64,000 bases of DNA, from positions 2,387,499 to 2,451,498 of the forward strand of contig NZ_FOJG01000001.1 of the NCBI RefSeq assembly GCF_900110835.1. The letters run 5' to 3'. Positions 1-9,900 of this stretch are shown here, in pieces. The stretch's first letter is position 1, and each line of letters begins with the position of its first letter. Source of the stretch: Chitinophaga arvensicola (GTDB taxonomy: Bacteria; Bacteroidota; Bacteroidia; Chitinophagales; Chitinophagaceae). A model generated the notes under the pieces. The model was given only the letters and a program-made list of their open reading frames with translations, ran no database searches and was not told the origin of the DNA. The position numbers were made by a program, and so were the translations under genes.

Positions 1-8
1 GGGGGCAT

Positions 9-40
9 AAAAAAAGCTCTCCCGTATGTTGGAAGAGCTC
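9..40 (-). terminator. Rho-independent terminator of the SAM riboswitch
   Basis: On the minus strand a 9-bp stem (AGCTCTTCC with GGGAGAGCT, one G-U pair) closes a short loop and is followed by seven T. It lies about 45 bases downstream of the SAM-I aptamer, so it is most likely the expression platform that stops transcription when SAM is bound. The controlled gene starts beyond the left edge of the window. Confidence 0.8.
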
Positions 41-83
41 CTTTAGAAAGTTATATATATCTGTGAAGTATTATCTCTGCCAA

Positions 84-198
84 CTTATCTTTCCCCGATT
101 CGCACCGGGGCAGGAATTAGCACCTTTTTCCTGATAAAATAATCAGGAAAGGTTGCTAAGGCATCGCAGGGCCAAGTCCCTCCGCCTTTCTGGATAAG
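84..198 (-). promoter_or_regulatory. SAM-I (S-box) riboswitch aptamer
   Basis: Read on the minus strand this carries the hallmark S-box segments in order: CTTATCCAGA, then GGCGGAGGGACTTGGCCC, then GATGCCTTAGCAACC, then GGTGCTAATTCC, a GC-rich hairpin, and GATAAG closing P1. These form the four-way junction that binds S-adenosylmethionine. The family usually controls methionine or SAM synthesis or methionine uptake. A Bacteroidota promoter lies just upstream and a terminator just downstream, so the unit looks like a complete transcriptional OFF switch for a minus-strand gene left of position 1. The identity of that gene cannot be seen. Confidence 0.92.
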
Positions 199-217
199 TG
201 ATGTGTAAGAACTGGCG

Positions 218-250
218 CAAAGGTAATATCACTTTCATCAGATTTCCAAA
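218..250 (-). promoter_or_regulatory. Bacteroidota-type promoter for the SAM riboswitch transcript
   Basis: On the minus strand TTTG (247-250) is followed after 21 bases by TACCTTTG (218-225). This is an exact match to the Bacteroidota sigma-ABfr consensus TTTG-N19-21-TAnnTTTG. The predicted transcription start near 211 is only a dozen bases upstream of the aptamer, as expected. Confidence 0.75.
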
Positions 251-327
251 TTGGAGTTGGAATTTATTTATTAAATGATGTTTTATTACCTTTAGATGAT
301 ATTATTTTGTTACCCAACCATGTCTTT

Positions 328-1611
328 ATGTTTGTTAACCCGTTGCTCTCAGAAGAGCTGTTCCAGCATATCTGGGCTTTCCGGCTGTTTAAGCAGGACC
401 AACTGACTACCACCGGCGGAGAGCCGGTACAGATCCTTTATCCCGGGTTGTGGAATCACCACGGAGGCCCTGATTTTTCGGCGGCGAAGATCCGGATCGG
501 CACTACTTTATGGGCGGGCCAGGTGGAGTTACATCTCCGTACGTCCGACTGGTTCCGGCATGGGCACCAGCACAATCCGCAGTACGGGCGTATTATCCTG
601 CACGTGGTGTTCATTCATGATATGCCTGCCGTACAGATAGAGGAAGCGCCCTGCCTGGAGTTGCAGCAGCATATTCCGAAGCTGTTGTTGCAGCGGTATG
701 AGCAGTTGCGGCAGTTGTCGCCCTTTGTACCCTGCGCGGCGCATGCACCGCAGGTGCCGGCGCTCACCTGGCTTAGCTGGAAAGAACGGCTGCTGGCGGA
801 GCGCTGGGAGCGTAAAATCAGCAGCCTGCGGGCCTGGTTGCGGCATACCCGGTACAACTGGGAAGAGGTGTGCTACTGGGCGGTGGCACAGAGTTATGCC
901 ACCCCGGTCAATGCCCTGCCCTTCCTGCAGCTGGTGCAGTCGCTGCCCTATAAAACACTGCTGCGTTGCCGGCACCAGTTACTGCAACTGGAAGCCCTCT
1001 TGTTTGGCCAGGCCGGTATGCTGGAGGCGGTATTTACCGACGATTATGCGTTGCAGTTACAGCAGCTGTATGCGCACCTGCGGCATAAATTCCGGCTCAG
1101 TCCTATGGCGTCTCATCAGTGGAACTGGCTGCGTATGCGTCCTGCGGCCTTTCCCACTATACGGCTGGCAGCTTTTGCGACCTTGCTCCAGCAGCGCCCG
1201 CAGTTATTTGCCACTTTGCTGGAAGCCACTGATGTTACGGCGCTGGAACAGCTGTTTTTCGTGCAGCCGTCGGCGTACTGGCATACGCATTACCGCTTCG
1301 GCCGGCCGGTGGCGCGTACCCAACGCCCCGGGAAACAGGCCGTGCAGGGCATTCTGATCAACACGGTATTGCCGTTGCTGTTTCTGTACGGTCAGGATAA
1401 GAACCTGAAATATTACCAGGAGAAAGCGCTTTATTTTTTGCAGCAGTTACCGGCGGAGAAGAACCATATTACCAACAGCTGGCATGCGATGGGCATTTCG
1501 CAGGAGAGCGCCATGGAGTCGCAGGCATTGTTGCAGCTGAAACAGTACTACTGTGATGAGAAGCGTTGCCTGCATTGCGCAATAGGGGTGAAGATACTGA
1601 GTGGGAACTAA
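328..1611 (+). CDS. DUF2851 family protein
   Basis: About 427 residues from the ATG at 328; an upstream in-frame TTG at 307 is less likely. The protein matches the DUF2851 family, widespread in Bacteroidota and of unknown function. Visible signatures are an N-terminal helix with HIWAFRLF, the block GLWNHHGGPDFSAAKIRI, the block GQVELHLRTSDWFRHGH, then YGRIILHVV. A cysteine cluster C-x5-C-x2-C (CDEKRCLHC) sits close to the C-terminus and may bind a metal. No signal peptide or membrane segment is visible, so it should be cytoplasmic. It stands alone, convergent with osmC, and the gap between them holds a long hairpin. Family assignment is firm; biochemical role is unknown. Confidence 0.85.
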   Translation: MFVNPLLSEELFQHIWAFRLFKQDQLTTTGGEPVQILYPGLWNHHGGPDFSAAKIRIGTTLWAGQVELHLRTSDWFRHGHQHNPQYGRIILHVVFIHDMPAVQIEEAPCLELQQHIPKLLLQRYEQLRQLSPFVPCAAHAPQVPALTWLSWKERLLAERWERKISSLRAWLRHTRYNWEEVCYWAVAQSYATPVNALPFLQLVQSLPYKTLLRCRHQLLQLEALLFGQAGMLEAVFTDDYALQLQQLYAHLRHKFRLSPMASHQWNWLRMRPAAFPTIRLAAFATLLQQRPQLFATLLEATDVTALEQLFFVQPSAYWHTHYRFGRPVARTQRPGKQAVQGILINTVLPLLFLYGQDKNLKYYQEKALYFLQQLPAEKNHITNSWHAMGISQESAMESQALLQLKQYYCDEKRCLHCAIGVKILSGN

Positions 1612-1618
1612 GAAAGAC

Positions 1619-1699
1619 GCGCCTCCGTGGATTGCCAGGGAAAAGGACTGTTGGAATGTACCTGTACCAGTCTTTTTCCCGGACAATCGCCGGAGGCGC
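1619..1699. terminator. Long imperfect hairpin between convergent genes, probable bidirectional terminator
   Basis: Three nested complementary segments form an 81-base hairpin: GCGCCTCCG (1619-1627) with CGGAGGCGC (1691-1699), GATTG (1630-1634) with CAATC (1684-1688), and GGGAAAAGGACTG (1638-1650) with CAGTCTTTTTCCC (1668-1680, one G-T). It fills the gap between the stop of the DUF2851 gene and the stop of osmC and can serve both strands. It is longer and more interrupted than a usual terminator, so a repeat element or small RNA is also possible. Confidence 0.6.
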
Positions 1700-1708
1700 T
1701 CCCTTCGC

Positions 1709-2116
1709 TTACCAGTTAAAAGTTACATCCTGCACCAGGTCCGGATGCACACTCTGCGCCACGGGGCAGGTATGTGCTGCTCTTTCCAGGATGGTTCTTT
1801 CCTTTTCGCCCAGGTTATGACCGGCGGGAAAATCGAAAACGATGGTAACGCCGGTAATGCGGCGGGGTTCAGTACCCATGATTTTCTGAACGCTTACTTT
1901 GGTGCCTTCAATGGCCCAGTTGTTATCCAGCGCCTTGATGCCCATGATGCTGAGCATGCAGGAACCCAGGGCAGTAGCTACCAGGTCGGTCGGAGAAAAC
2001 CTCTCGCCTTTACCACGGTTATCCACAGGTGCATCTGTTTCAATAACAGTACCTGATTGCAGGTGGGTGGCAGTGGTTCTCAGCTCGCCGGTATAGATGA
2101 TGGATGCAGTTTGCAT
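1709..2116 (-). CDS. OsmC/Ohr family peroxiredoxin-like protein
   Basis: This 135-residue protein has the OsmC fold signature. The two redox cysteines are present, Cys53 in ATALGSCML and Cys117 in AAHTCPVAQSV, as are the family blocks GERFSPTDLVA and HPDL. OsmC/Ohr proteins reduce organic hydroperoxides in the cytoplasm, using these cysteines and a lipoyl or thiol donor. Length is typical. Lipoyl synthase is about 1 kb away on the other strand, which may be coincidence. The ATG at 2116 gives the usual family N-terminus. Whether it is an OsmC or an Ohr subtype cannot be decided by eye. Confidence 0.9.
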   Translation of the reverse strand: MQTASIIYTGELRTTATHLQSGTVIETDAPVDNRGKGERFSPTDLVATALGSCMLSIMGIKALDNNWAIEGTKVSVQKIMGTEPRRITGVTIVFDFPAGHNLGEKERTILERAAHTCPVAQSVHPDLVQDVTFNW

Positions 2117-2218
2117 GGCTTTATTTTAAATGATTGATCCGTAAAATTAAATGTATTTTTAGTATAAGTGCAACACGGAAACTGCCAGCGCTGGTAAACT
2201 AAAAAAAAATTAGCTACG

Positions 2219-2247
2219 TTTGTAATATATACATAACAATACCTTTG
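2219..2247 (+). promoter_or_regulatory. Promoter upstream of the outer-membrane protein gene
   Basis: TTTG (2219-2222) and an exact TAnnTTTG box, TACCTTTG (2240-2247), are separated by 17 bases, slightly shorter than usual. The TTG codon at 2245 falls inside the -7 box, so it cannot be the translation start. The GTG at 2284, about 30 bases after the expected transcription start, is the likely one. Confidence 0.6.
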
Positions 2248-2283
2248 TTCAAGCGTTTATTTATTATAATAATAGCCCACACT

Positions 2284-3114
2284 GTGAAAAAAATATACGT
2301 AATCCTGTTTTTAGCGACAATATCCGGCGGCTTGTTTGCGCAAACCACCACGAATCAGCAGCAAAGCTCAAAGAAAAGCGAAAAGGAACAGCGTAAGCTG
2401 AAAAAGATCTCTATTTTCCGGGAACAGGAAGAGGGCGAGAATGTGTTCCAGCGCGACTTTTCCATGGGCGCCCGGTTGAATACAGACGGATGGTCAGGCT
2501 TTGCAGAGTTGGGATACCGTAAGTCCAGGAAAAAAGTGAATTATTTCCAGTTTGAGTTCGGAGAGAAGAAAAGCAACAAGGAAGTAAAGGTAAACAGCGG
2601 CTATGCCTTTACCCAACGCCCTTATATATACGGTAAACAGAACAATTTTTACCAGGCGAAACTGGGTGTAGGTCAGCGTTACCTCATTGGTGGTAAAGCC
2701 AATAAGAACGGGGTAGAAGTGGATGCGGTGTACTATGGTGGCCTGTCTCTCGGTTTATTAAAGCCTTATTATCTGAACCTGGAGAACGACAACGGACAAA
2801 ATGTGGATATCAAATACAGCCCGGAGAACGCAGACCTGTTCCTGAACAAGGACAAGATCAATGGCGCCGGAGGTTTTGGTAAAGGCTGGAATAATCTTAG
2901 TGTGGTACCGGGTTTACACGCCAAACTGGGCATGCGGTTCGACTGGGCCCATTTCAACGAGGTGGTGAGCGCCCTGGAAATAGGTGTGAATGCAGAATAC
3001 TATACCAAAAAGATCCCTATTATGGTGGTAGCCGATGGCGTTGATCATAATAAACAGTTCTTTTTTAATGCATATGTAGGCATCCAATTCGGGAAGCGCT
3101 GGAATAAGAGATAA
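2284..3114 (+). CDS. Predicted outer-membrane beta-barrel protein, function unknown
   Basis: Read from the GTG at 2284 this is a 276-residue protein that opens with a clean signal peptide (VKKIYVILFLATISGGLFAQ). Next comes a charged segment rich in K, E and Q, then alternating polar and aromatic stretches ending in an aromatic C-terminal strand (FFFNAYVGIQFGKRW). This pattern fits a small outer-membrane barrel of the kind common in Bacteroidota. No specific family is recognised. It lies 36 bases upstream of lipA on the same strand and may be co-transcribed with it, though a functional link is not obvious. Confidence 0.65.
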   Translation: MKKIYVILFLATISGGLFAQTTTNQQQSSKKSEKEQRKLKKISIFREQEEGENVFQRDFSMGARLNTDGWSGFAELGYRKSRKKVNYFQFEFGEKKSNKEVKVNSGYAFTQRPYIYGKQNNFYQAKLGVGQRYLIGGKANKNGVEVDAVYYGGLSLGLLKPYYLNLENDNGQNVDIKYSPENADLFLNKDKINGAGGFGKGWNNLSVVPGLHAKLGMRFDWAHFNEVVSALEIGVNAEYYTKKIPIMVVADGVDHNKQFFFNAYVGIQFGKRWNKR

Positions 3115-3150
3115 GTATTAACTTTGCTCTTCTAAAGAAAGGAATAAGCG

Positions 3151-4050
3151 ATGCAAGAACTACCCGTAATAGCCGCCGAACCGGCTACAACAAGAGTAAA
3201 AAAGCCAGACTGGCTGCGCGTTAAGTTACCAATAGGCGAGAACTATAAGCAGGTGAGAAGCCTGGTAGATACCCATAAATTACATACGATCTGTGAAAGT
3301 GGTAACTGCCCGAATATGGGCGAGTGCTGGGGTGCCGGTACCGCTACTTTCATGATCCTTGGAAATATCTGTACCCGTAGCTGCGGTTTTTGCGCCGTAG
3401 CCACCGGCCGCCCGGAAGCGGTGGACTTTGATGAACCACAACGCGTAGCAGAAGCGATTTACCTGATGAAAGTAAAACATGCCGTTATCACCTCTGTAGA
3501 CAGAGATGAACTGAAAGACGGCGGTTCTATCATCTGGGCAAATACCATTAACGCAGTAAGGGCATTAAACCCCGAAACGACTATGGAAACACTGATCCCG
3601 GATTTCCGTGGCCAGTGGGAAAACCTCCAGCGTATTATCGATGTGGCGCCTGAAATTGTATCCCATAACCTGGAAACGGTAGAACGTTTAACCAAACAGG
3701 TGAGGATACAGGCAAAATATCACCGCAGCCTCGAAGTGATCCGCCGCCTGAAAGAAGGTGGTATGCGTACGAAGAGCGGTATCATGCTCGGTTTAGGGGA
3801 AACAAAGGAAGAAGTGGTACAAGCCATGCAGGACCTGTATGACAACGGTTGCGATGTAGTAACGCTGGGTCAGTACCTGCAGCCTACACCAAAACATCTG
3901 CCGGTAGCACGCTTCGTTCACCCCGATGAATTTGCAGAATTACGCGAGATAGGTTACAACATGGGACTCGACTACGTAGAGTCCGGACCGTTAGTAAGAT
4001 CTTCCTATCACGCAGAAAAACATATTGTCAGCGGTCGGAATAAAGGATGA
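3151..4050 (+). CDS. lipA: Lipoyl synthase LipA
   Basis: LipA is a radical-SAM enzyme that inserts two sulfur atoms into octanoyl groups on lipoyl domains of pyruvate and 2-oxoglutarate dehydrogenases. The 299-residue protein has both iron-sulfur sites. Cys48, Cys53 and Cys59 ([12 protein letters not shown]) hold the auxiliary sacrificed cluster, and Cys74, Cys78 and Cys81 (CTRSCGFC) the SAM cluster. The C-terminal [10 protein letters not shown] carries the conserved RSSY serine ligand. Length is normal. No lipB is adjacent. A strong terminator follows 28 bases after the stop. Confidence 0.97.
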   Translation: MQELPVIAAEPATTRVKKPDWLRVKLPIGENYKQVRSLVDTHKLHTICESGNCPNMGECWGAGTATFMILGNICTRSCGFCAVATGRPEAVDFDEPQRVAEAIYLMKVKHAVITSVDRDELKDGGSIIWANTINAVRALNPETTMETLIPDFRGQWENLQRIIDVAPEIVSHNLETVERLTKQVRIQAKYHRSLEVIRRLKEGGMRTKSGIMLGLGETKEEVVQAMQDLYDNGCDVVTLGQYLQPTPKHLPVARFVHPDEFAELREIGYNMGLDYVESGPLVRSSYHAEKHIVSGRNKG

Positions 4051-4078
4051 CCGGAACTGATTTTCACTTAATTGTTAA

Positions 4079-4108
4079 AATCCACCCAAAAGGGTGGATT
4101 TTTGTTTT
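4079..4108 (+). terminator. Rho-independent terminator after lipA
   Basis: A perfect 9-bp stem AATCCACCC / GGGTGGATT closes an AAAA loop and is followed by TTTGTTTT. It ends the transcript carrying the outer-membrane protein gene and lipA. Confidence 0.9.
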
Positions 4109-4458
4109 CATAACGTTATCTTAGCGCCCGAATTCATTTTACCTAGCAACAGACAATCATTTGTTGTTCAACCTACTTCGCAGTTATACGTTGTTTTCAG
4201 ATCCTGGGACTACCCTTGAAACCGTGCAGTTAAAGTTTCAGCCGATTTTGAATAAGCAACTCTCTAATCAACCTACCTGTTTGCTGTAACAAGATTACAG
4301 CCTGACATGTTTTTGCGGCAATTAAAAATGTTGTGGTGAATAACGCTATAACTAATACGGGATAGTAATGCTATGCCATGAAAAACGCCAACGCCTTTTT
4401 TATGCACATTATTTTCTTTCGATTGGTACAATGATGAACTGAATGTCAAAAGCCTTTT
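4109..4458. other. Intergenic region upstream of the RND efflux operon, no gene seen
   Basis: These 350 bases between the lipA terminator and the tolC-type start hold no convincing reading frame and no RNA motif that I recognise. The efflux operon promoter must lie here, but only imperfect boxes are visible (TACGTTGT near 4187 and TATCTTAG at 4117). The length leaves room for a regulator site or a long leader; neither could be assigned. Confidence 0.5.
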
Positions 4459-5793
4459 ATGAAAAGAGCATTTTATTTGTTGGCTGTGGCTTGTGGGTTG
4501 TTTCTCTCCCCGCAGGTATTTGCACAGCAATCTACGGACTCTCTGTTAACCAGTGCTACCTTGCAGGAATGCGTCAGGTACGCCCTTTCTCATCAGCCGG
4601 TCATCAGACAATCGCTTATCGATGAAGCGATCACCGACAGAACAGTGAAAAGTAAACTGGCCGACTGGTATCCGCAGATTAACCTGGATTATAATATCCA
4701 GCATTATCTCGAACTGCCCACATCTATTTTTGGTGGTAATCCTACCAAAGTAGGGGTGGCGAATACATCTACCGCGCAGTTCGGACTCAATCAGAACCTC
4801 TTTACCCGCGATCTGTTGCTGGCCACAAATACGGCCAGGGATGTACGAAAACAGAGTCATCAGACCACTGCCCGCAACCAGATCGACCTGGTAGCAGACG
4901 TGAGCAAGGCCTATTATGATGTACTCCTCACTACAGAACAGATCAAAGTACTGAGCGAAGATATTACCCGCCTGGAACGTAGTCTGAAAGATGCGAACAA
5001 CCAGTACGCCAGTGGTATCGTAGATAAAACAGATGCCAAGCGCGCTACCATCTCCCTCAACAATGCAAAGGCGCAGCAGAAATCTGCGCGTGAACTGCTC
5101 ACCGCAAAACAGGCTTACCTGAAGCAATTGATGGGATACCCGCTGAACAGCGGCGATGTACCGCTTACTTCTGATTCTTCTTCCGTTGCCGCACAGGTTA
5201 CCGGAGAAGATACCCTGCTCACGGCTGATTATAAAAACCGTATCGAGTACCAGTTGCTCGAAACGCAGCAGAGCTTGCAGCAGGCAAATCTGAAGTATAA
5301 CAAATGGAGCTATCTGCCCACCTTGTCCGCATTTATCAACTACTCTTTTGCTTACCAGAATGAGCAGTTGAGCAAGTTGTACAGCACCGATTATCCGACC
5401 TCATTACTGGGATTGAAATTATCACTTCCCATCTTCCAGGGAGGAAAAAGAGTGCATAACATCCGCATGGCAGAACTACAGATCCAGCGGCTGCAATGGG
5501 ATTTCTCGGCGTTGAGAAGCCAGATCAATTCCCAGTACGCACAGGCCATGGCCACCTACAAAAGTAACTACAACGACTATCTGACATTGAAAGAGAATGT
5601 GCAGATGGCCAAGGATGTATATGATATGTTGCAGTTGCAGTATAAGGAAGGGATCAAAACCTATCTCGATGTACTGGTATCTGAAACAGAACTGCGCTCT
5701 GCGCAACTGAATTTTTATAATTCCATGTATCAGGTATTATCCAGCCGGATAGACCTGCAAAAAGCATTAGGAACCTTAACCGCTAATTATTAA
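4459..5793 (+). CDS. TolC family outer-membrane efflux protein
   Basis: This 444-residue protein has a signal peptide (MKRAFYLLAVACGLFLSPQVFAQ) and the two OEP repeats of TolC-type channels, each rich in long helices. The first contains DLVADVSKAYYDVLLTTEQI and the second QYKEGIKTYLDVLVSETEL. It should form the trimeric outer-membrane duct of the efflux system encoded immediately downstream; its stop codon abuts the next frame. It comes first in the operon, whereas many Proteobacteria place it last. No regulator is adjacent. Confidence 0.93.
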   Translation: MKRAFYLLAVACGLFLSPQVFAQQSTDSLLTSATLQECVRYALSHQPVIRQSLIDEAITDRTVKSKLADWYPQINLDYNIQHYLELPTSIFGGNPTKVGVANTSTAQFGLNQNLFTRDLLLATNTARDVRKQSHQTTARNQIDLVADVSKAYYDVLLTTEQIKVLSEDITRLERSLKDANNQYASGIVDKTDAKRATISLNNAKAQQKSARELLTAKQAYLKQLMGYPLNSGDVPLTSDSSSVAAQVTGEDTLLTADYKNRIEYQLLETQQSLQQANLKYNKWSYLPTLSAFINYSFAYQNEQLSKLYSTDYPTSLLGLKLSLPIFQGGKRVHNIRMAELQIQRLQWDFSALRSQINSQYAQAMATYKSNYNDYLTLKENVQMAKDVYDMLQLQYKEGIKTYLDVLVSETELRSAQLNFYNSMYQVLSSRIDLQKALGTLTANY

Positions 5794-5811
5794 ATGGTAA
5801 CCGGAACGGAT

Positions 5812-6948
5812 ATGAAAAAAATGAACAATATTGTCTTAATCAGCGCTGCCAGTATCCTGGGCTTTACTGCCTGTAAAGGTCCCGCCCAGAAGGGAATGCC
5901 CGCTATGCCCCCTACACCGGTAAATGTTACGGAGGCATCCGTAGCACCGGCCGTTTATTATGATAAATATCCAGCCACTGTAGTAGCATTGAACCAGGTG
6001 GAATTGCGTTCCCAGGTATCCGGTTTTATTACCGGTATCTTCTTTAAAGAAGGGGAAGTGGTGCAGAAAGGAAAGCCGCTGTATGAAATAGACCGCCGTA
6101 AGTATGAAGCGGCCTATCTGCAGGCGCAGGCAAATGTGGCCAGTGCAAAAGCCACTTTCGACAGAGCCAAGAAAGATGACGACCGTTACCAGCGCCTGGC
6201 CGACCAGGATGCAGTAGCCCGTCAGATCCTCGATAATGCCAAAGCTACCCTGGAAACTTCCCGTAGCCAGCTGGCAGCAGCAGAAGCCAGCCTGGCGTCT
6301 GTTCGCACCGATCTGGATTATTCTCTCATCAAAGCACCGTTTACCGGCCGCATTGGTATTTCCCAGGTGAAACTGGGCGCCCAGGTGAGCCCCGGTACCA
6401 CCCTGCTTAATACCATCTCCAGCGAAAATCCGATAGGGGTTGATTTTGTGGTAACAGAAAATGATATCTCCCGCTTTGCAGCCATGCAGGGCAATGGTAA
6501 CGGCAGCGACTCTACGTTCCGTTTACAATTGTCTGATGGCACCGAGTTCGTACATGCCGGTAAAATCCTGGCCATTGATCGTGGCGTGGATAACCAGACC
6601 GGTACCATCCGCGTACGTATTGAATTCAATAACCCGGACGACCGCCTGAAAGATGGTATGAGCTGTGTACTGCGTGTATTGAATGAGCAGTCCGGCGAAA
6701 GACTGATCATCCCTTACAAAGCCATTACAGAGCAGATGGGTGAATACTTTGTATTTATTGCAAAAGATACCGTAGCCGCACAGCAGAAAGTACACCTGGG
6801 CCCGAAGATCGGCGACAGGATCGTGATCATGGACGGCGTACAGGCAGGCGATAAAGTGATCGTCGAAGGCTTCCAGCGCTTACGCGATGGCGGCAAAATA
6901 CAGATAGGAATACCAGCCGCCCCAGCAGGCGCGCCGGCGAAGAAATAG
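5812..6948 (+). CDS. RND efflux periplasmic adaptor (membrane fusion protein, AcrA/MexE type)
   Basis: This 378-residue lipoprotein joins the inner-membrane pump to the TolC channel. The ATG at 5812 gives a basic start (MKKMNNIV) and a lipobox-like cleavage site at FTAC; the ATG at 5794 would add six unlikely residues. Domains in order are a barrel-sandwich hybrid half (VELRSQVSGFITGIFFKEGE), an alpha-helical hairpin of A/Q-rich heptads, the second half (YSLIKAPFTGRIGI), a beta-barrel and the membrane-proximal domain. It sits between the TolC and pump genes, 29 bases before the pump. Confidence 0.95.
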   Translation: MKKMNNIVLISAASILGFTACKGPAQKGMPAMPPTPVNVTEASVAPAVYYDKYPATVVALNQVELRSQVSGFITGIFFKEGEVVQKGKPLYEIDRRKYEAAYLQAQANVASAKATFDRAKKDDDRYQRLADQDAVARQILDNAKATLETSRSQLAAAEASLASVRTDLDYSLIKAPFTGRIGISQVKLGAQVSPGTTLLNTISSENPIGVDFVVTENDISRFAAMQGNGNGSDSTFRLQLSDGTEFVHAGKILAIDRGVDNQTGTIRVRIEFNNPDDRLKDGMSCVLRVLNEQSGERLIIPYKAITEQMGEYFVFIAKDTVAAQQKVHLGPKIGDRIVIMDGVQAGDKVIVEGFQRLRDGGKIQIGIPAAPAGAPAKK

Positions 6949-6977
6949 TTTATCAGTTGAATCAATAGCAGCAGATC

Positions 6978-9900
6978 ATGATTGCAGATACTTTTATTAA
7001 ACGACCCGTAACGGCTATAGTTATCTCTATAGTACTGGTACTGGTGGGGATATTGGCGATGATGAACCTGGCCGTAGGCCAGTATCCGGAGATTTCACCC
7101 CCCACCGTACAGGTAACAGGTACCTACACCGGTGCGGATGCACAAACGGTGGAACAAACCGTAGCCACACCCGTGGAAGTGCAGGTGAATGGTACGCCAG
7201 GCATGACCTATATCAATACCAACAATACCAGCAGTGGTCAGATGAGTATGACGGTGAACTTTGAAGTAGGCACCGACATCAACATCGCCGCACTGGATGT
7301 GCAGAACCGCGTAGGGATTGCGCAACCCACCCTGCCACAGGAAGTACAGCGTTTAGGGCTCACCGTTAGAAAACGTAACCCCAGCATCCTGATGCTGGTA
7401 GCCCTGTATTCTCCCAAAGGCACACACGACATTACCTTCCTGGATAACTACACCAACGTATATGTAAAAGATGCGTTGCTGAGAGCAAAAGGAGTTGGTG
7501 ATATCTTTACCCGTGCAGATGATTTCAGTATGCGTATCTGGCTGAAGCCCGATAAGCTGGCGGAAATGGGCGTGAGCGCCGATGATATCCGCGCAGCCCT
7601 GGCTGAACAGAATGCGCAGATCACCGCAGGTTCCGTAGGTGCCCCTCCGCAACAAACCGGGCAGACTTTTGAGTACAACATCTTTACAAAAGGACGTTTA
7701 TCCACACCGGAAGAATTCGGACAGATCGTGGTGAAAACCCGTCCTTCCGACGGATCACTGGTATACCTGAAAGATGTAGCCCGTATCCAGCTGGGTAAAT
7801 TCAACTACTCCGGTAACAACTTCGTAGATGGTAAACGTGCCGCTTACCTCCTGGTATACCAGGCGCCGGGCAGCAACGCCCTGGAAACAGCGGCCAACGT
7901 AACCGAAGCGATGGAACAGCTGAAGAAGCAGTTCCCGCAGGATGTGGATTACGTAGTACCATTTGAATCCGTATCCGTGGTGAAAGTGTCTATCGAAGAA
8001 GTGATACACACCCTCGTGGAAGCACTGATCCTGGTAGTGATCGTGGTGTTCCTGTTCTTACAGAGCTGGCGCGCTACGCTGATCCCCGTACTGGCGATTC
8101 CGGTATCCATCATTGCTACGTTTATCTTCTTTATCCCACTCGGGTTTACCATCAACACCCTTACGCTGTTCGGTTTCGTACTGGCTATCGGTATCGTGGT
8201 GGATGATGCCATCGTGGTGGTGGAAGCGGTACAGCATAATATTGATCACGAGAAAATGTCGCCGAAGGATGCTACCGCACTGGCCATGAAAGAGATTTCC
8301 GGGCCGGTAATCGCGATTGCACTGATCCTGGCTGCGGTGTTTGTACCGGTAGGATTTATACCTGGTATCGTAGGTCGTTTGTACCAGCAGTTTGCGATTA
8401 CCATTGCCATCTCTGTAATGATCTCCGCTTTTGTGGCGTTGTCATTAACACCGGCATTGTGTATCCTGTTGCTGAAACCTATGCACCTGGATAAGGATTC
8501 CAAAGGCCTGAACAAGTTCTTCTTTAAATTCAACCGTTGGTTCGGACATACTACTTCCCGTTATTCTATGGGTGTGAAGAAAAGTATCCGTTACTTCCGC
8601 TTTGCCATGGTGATCCTGGTCTGCATTTTCGTAGGTACGATGATGTTATTCAAAGGCAAACCCACCGGCTTTATTCCTACGGAAGATGAAGGCCGTCTGA
8701 TCATTACTTTCGATCTGCCGGAGTCTTCTTCTACAGAACGTACCGTGGATGTAATGACGCATATGATGAAGGACCTCGACAAAGTAGACGGTATTGCGCA
8801 CTATGCAGCACTGGGTGGTTTGAACGCGGTGAGTTTCGCGACCAAATCCAACAGTGGTACGATCTTCTGTTCCCTGAAGCCATGGGCCGACCGTAAGGCC
8901 GATTCCCTGCAGATCACTGCCATGGTGGCCAAGGTACGACAGGTACTCAGCAAGTATAAAGAAGCCAATACTGTTGTGATTCAGCCGCCGGCTATTCCGG
9001 GTCTGGGACAAACTGCCGGTTTTTCTTTTGTGTTACAACAAAAAGGCGCCGGTGAAATCAAGGCTTTTGAAGGCGTGTTGCAGAACTTCCTCGCAGCGGC
9101 CAACAAACGTCCGGAAATTGCGCAGGCATTTTCCTTCTTCACCGCCCGTACCCCTGGTTACCAGCTGGATATAGATAGGGAGAAGGCGAAGAAAATGGGT
9201 GTGAAGATTTCGGACATTGCTTCTACTTTACAAACCTATATGGGTAGTGCGTATATCAACGATTTCACCATCTATGGCCGTAACTTCCGTGTGGTAACAC
9301 AGGCGGATTCTACCTACAGAGGTGATATCAAAAACCTGAGCCAGTTATTTGTGCGTAATTCCGCTGGTTCCATGGTACCGTTGAGTACCCTCACTTCCTA
9401 TAAAGTGATAGAAACCGCACCGGTAATTTCTCACTACAACCTGTTCCGTTCTGCGGAAATAAATGGTGGTCCGGCGCCGGGCTATAGTAGTGGTGATGCC
9501 ATTAATGCACTGAAAGAAGTGGCGGCAGAAACATTACCCGACGGATATGGTTATGAGTTCTCCGGTCTGAGCCGCGAGGAACTTCTTTCCGGCTCCAAAA
9601 CGGTGTACATTTTTGCCTTGTCTATCATCTTTGTATTCCTGTTCCTGGCTGCACTGTACGAGAGCTGGTCTGTACCGTTCTCCGTACTCCTGGCAGTGCC
9701 TATCGGCGCCTTTGGGGCCATTACGGTGCTGACCTTCCTGCCTAAGCTGAGTAACAACGTATATGCGCAGATCGGTTTGATTACCCTGATTGGTTTGTCG
9801 GCCAAGAATGCGATCCTGATCGTGGAATTTGCGAAAGAACGTGTGGACAGAGGTATGGACCTGGTAACAGCCGCCGTGGAAGCAGCCAAGCTGCGTTTAC

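Noticed and set aside
698..1357. 219-residue plus-strand frame inside the DUF2851 gene
   Set aside because: Shadow of the real frame, rich in Cys, Arg and Trp as expected from out-of-frame GC-rich codons.
2245..2283. Upstream TTG start for the outer-membrane protein gene
   Set aside because: The TTG lies inside the -7 promoter box (2240-2247), so it would not be transcribed; the GTG at 2284 gives a proper signal peptide.
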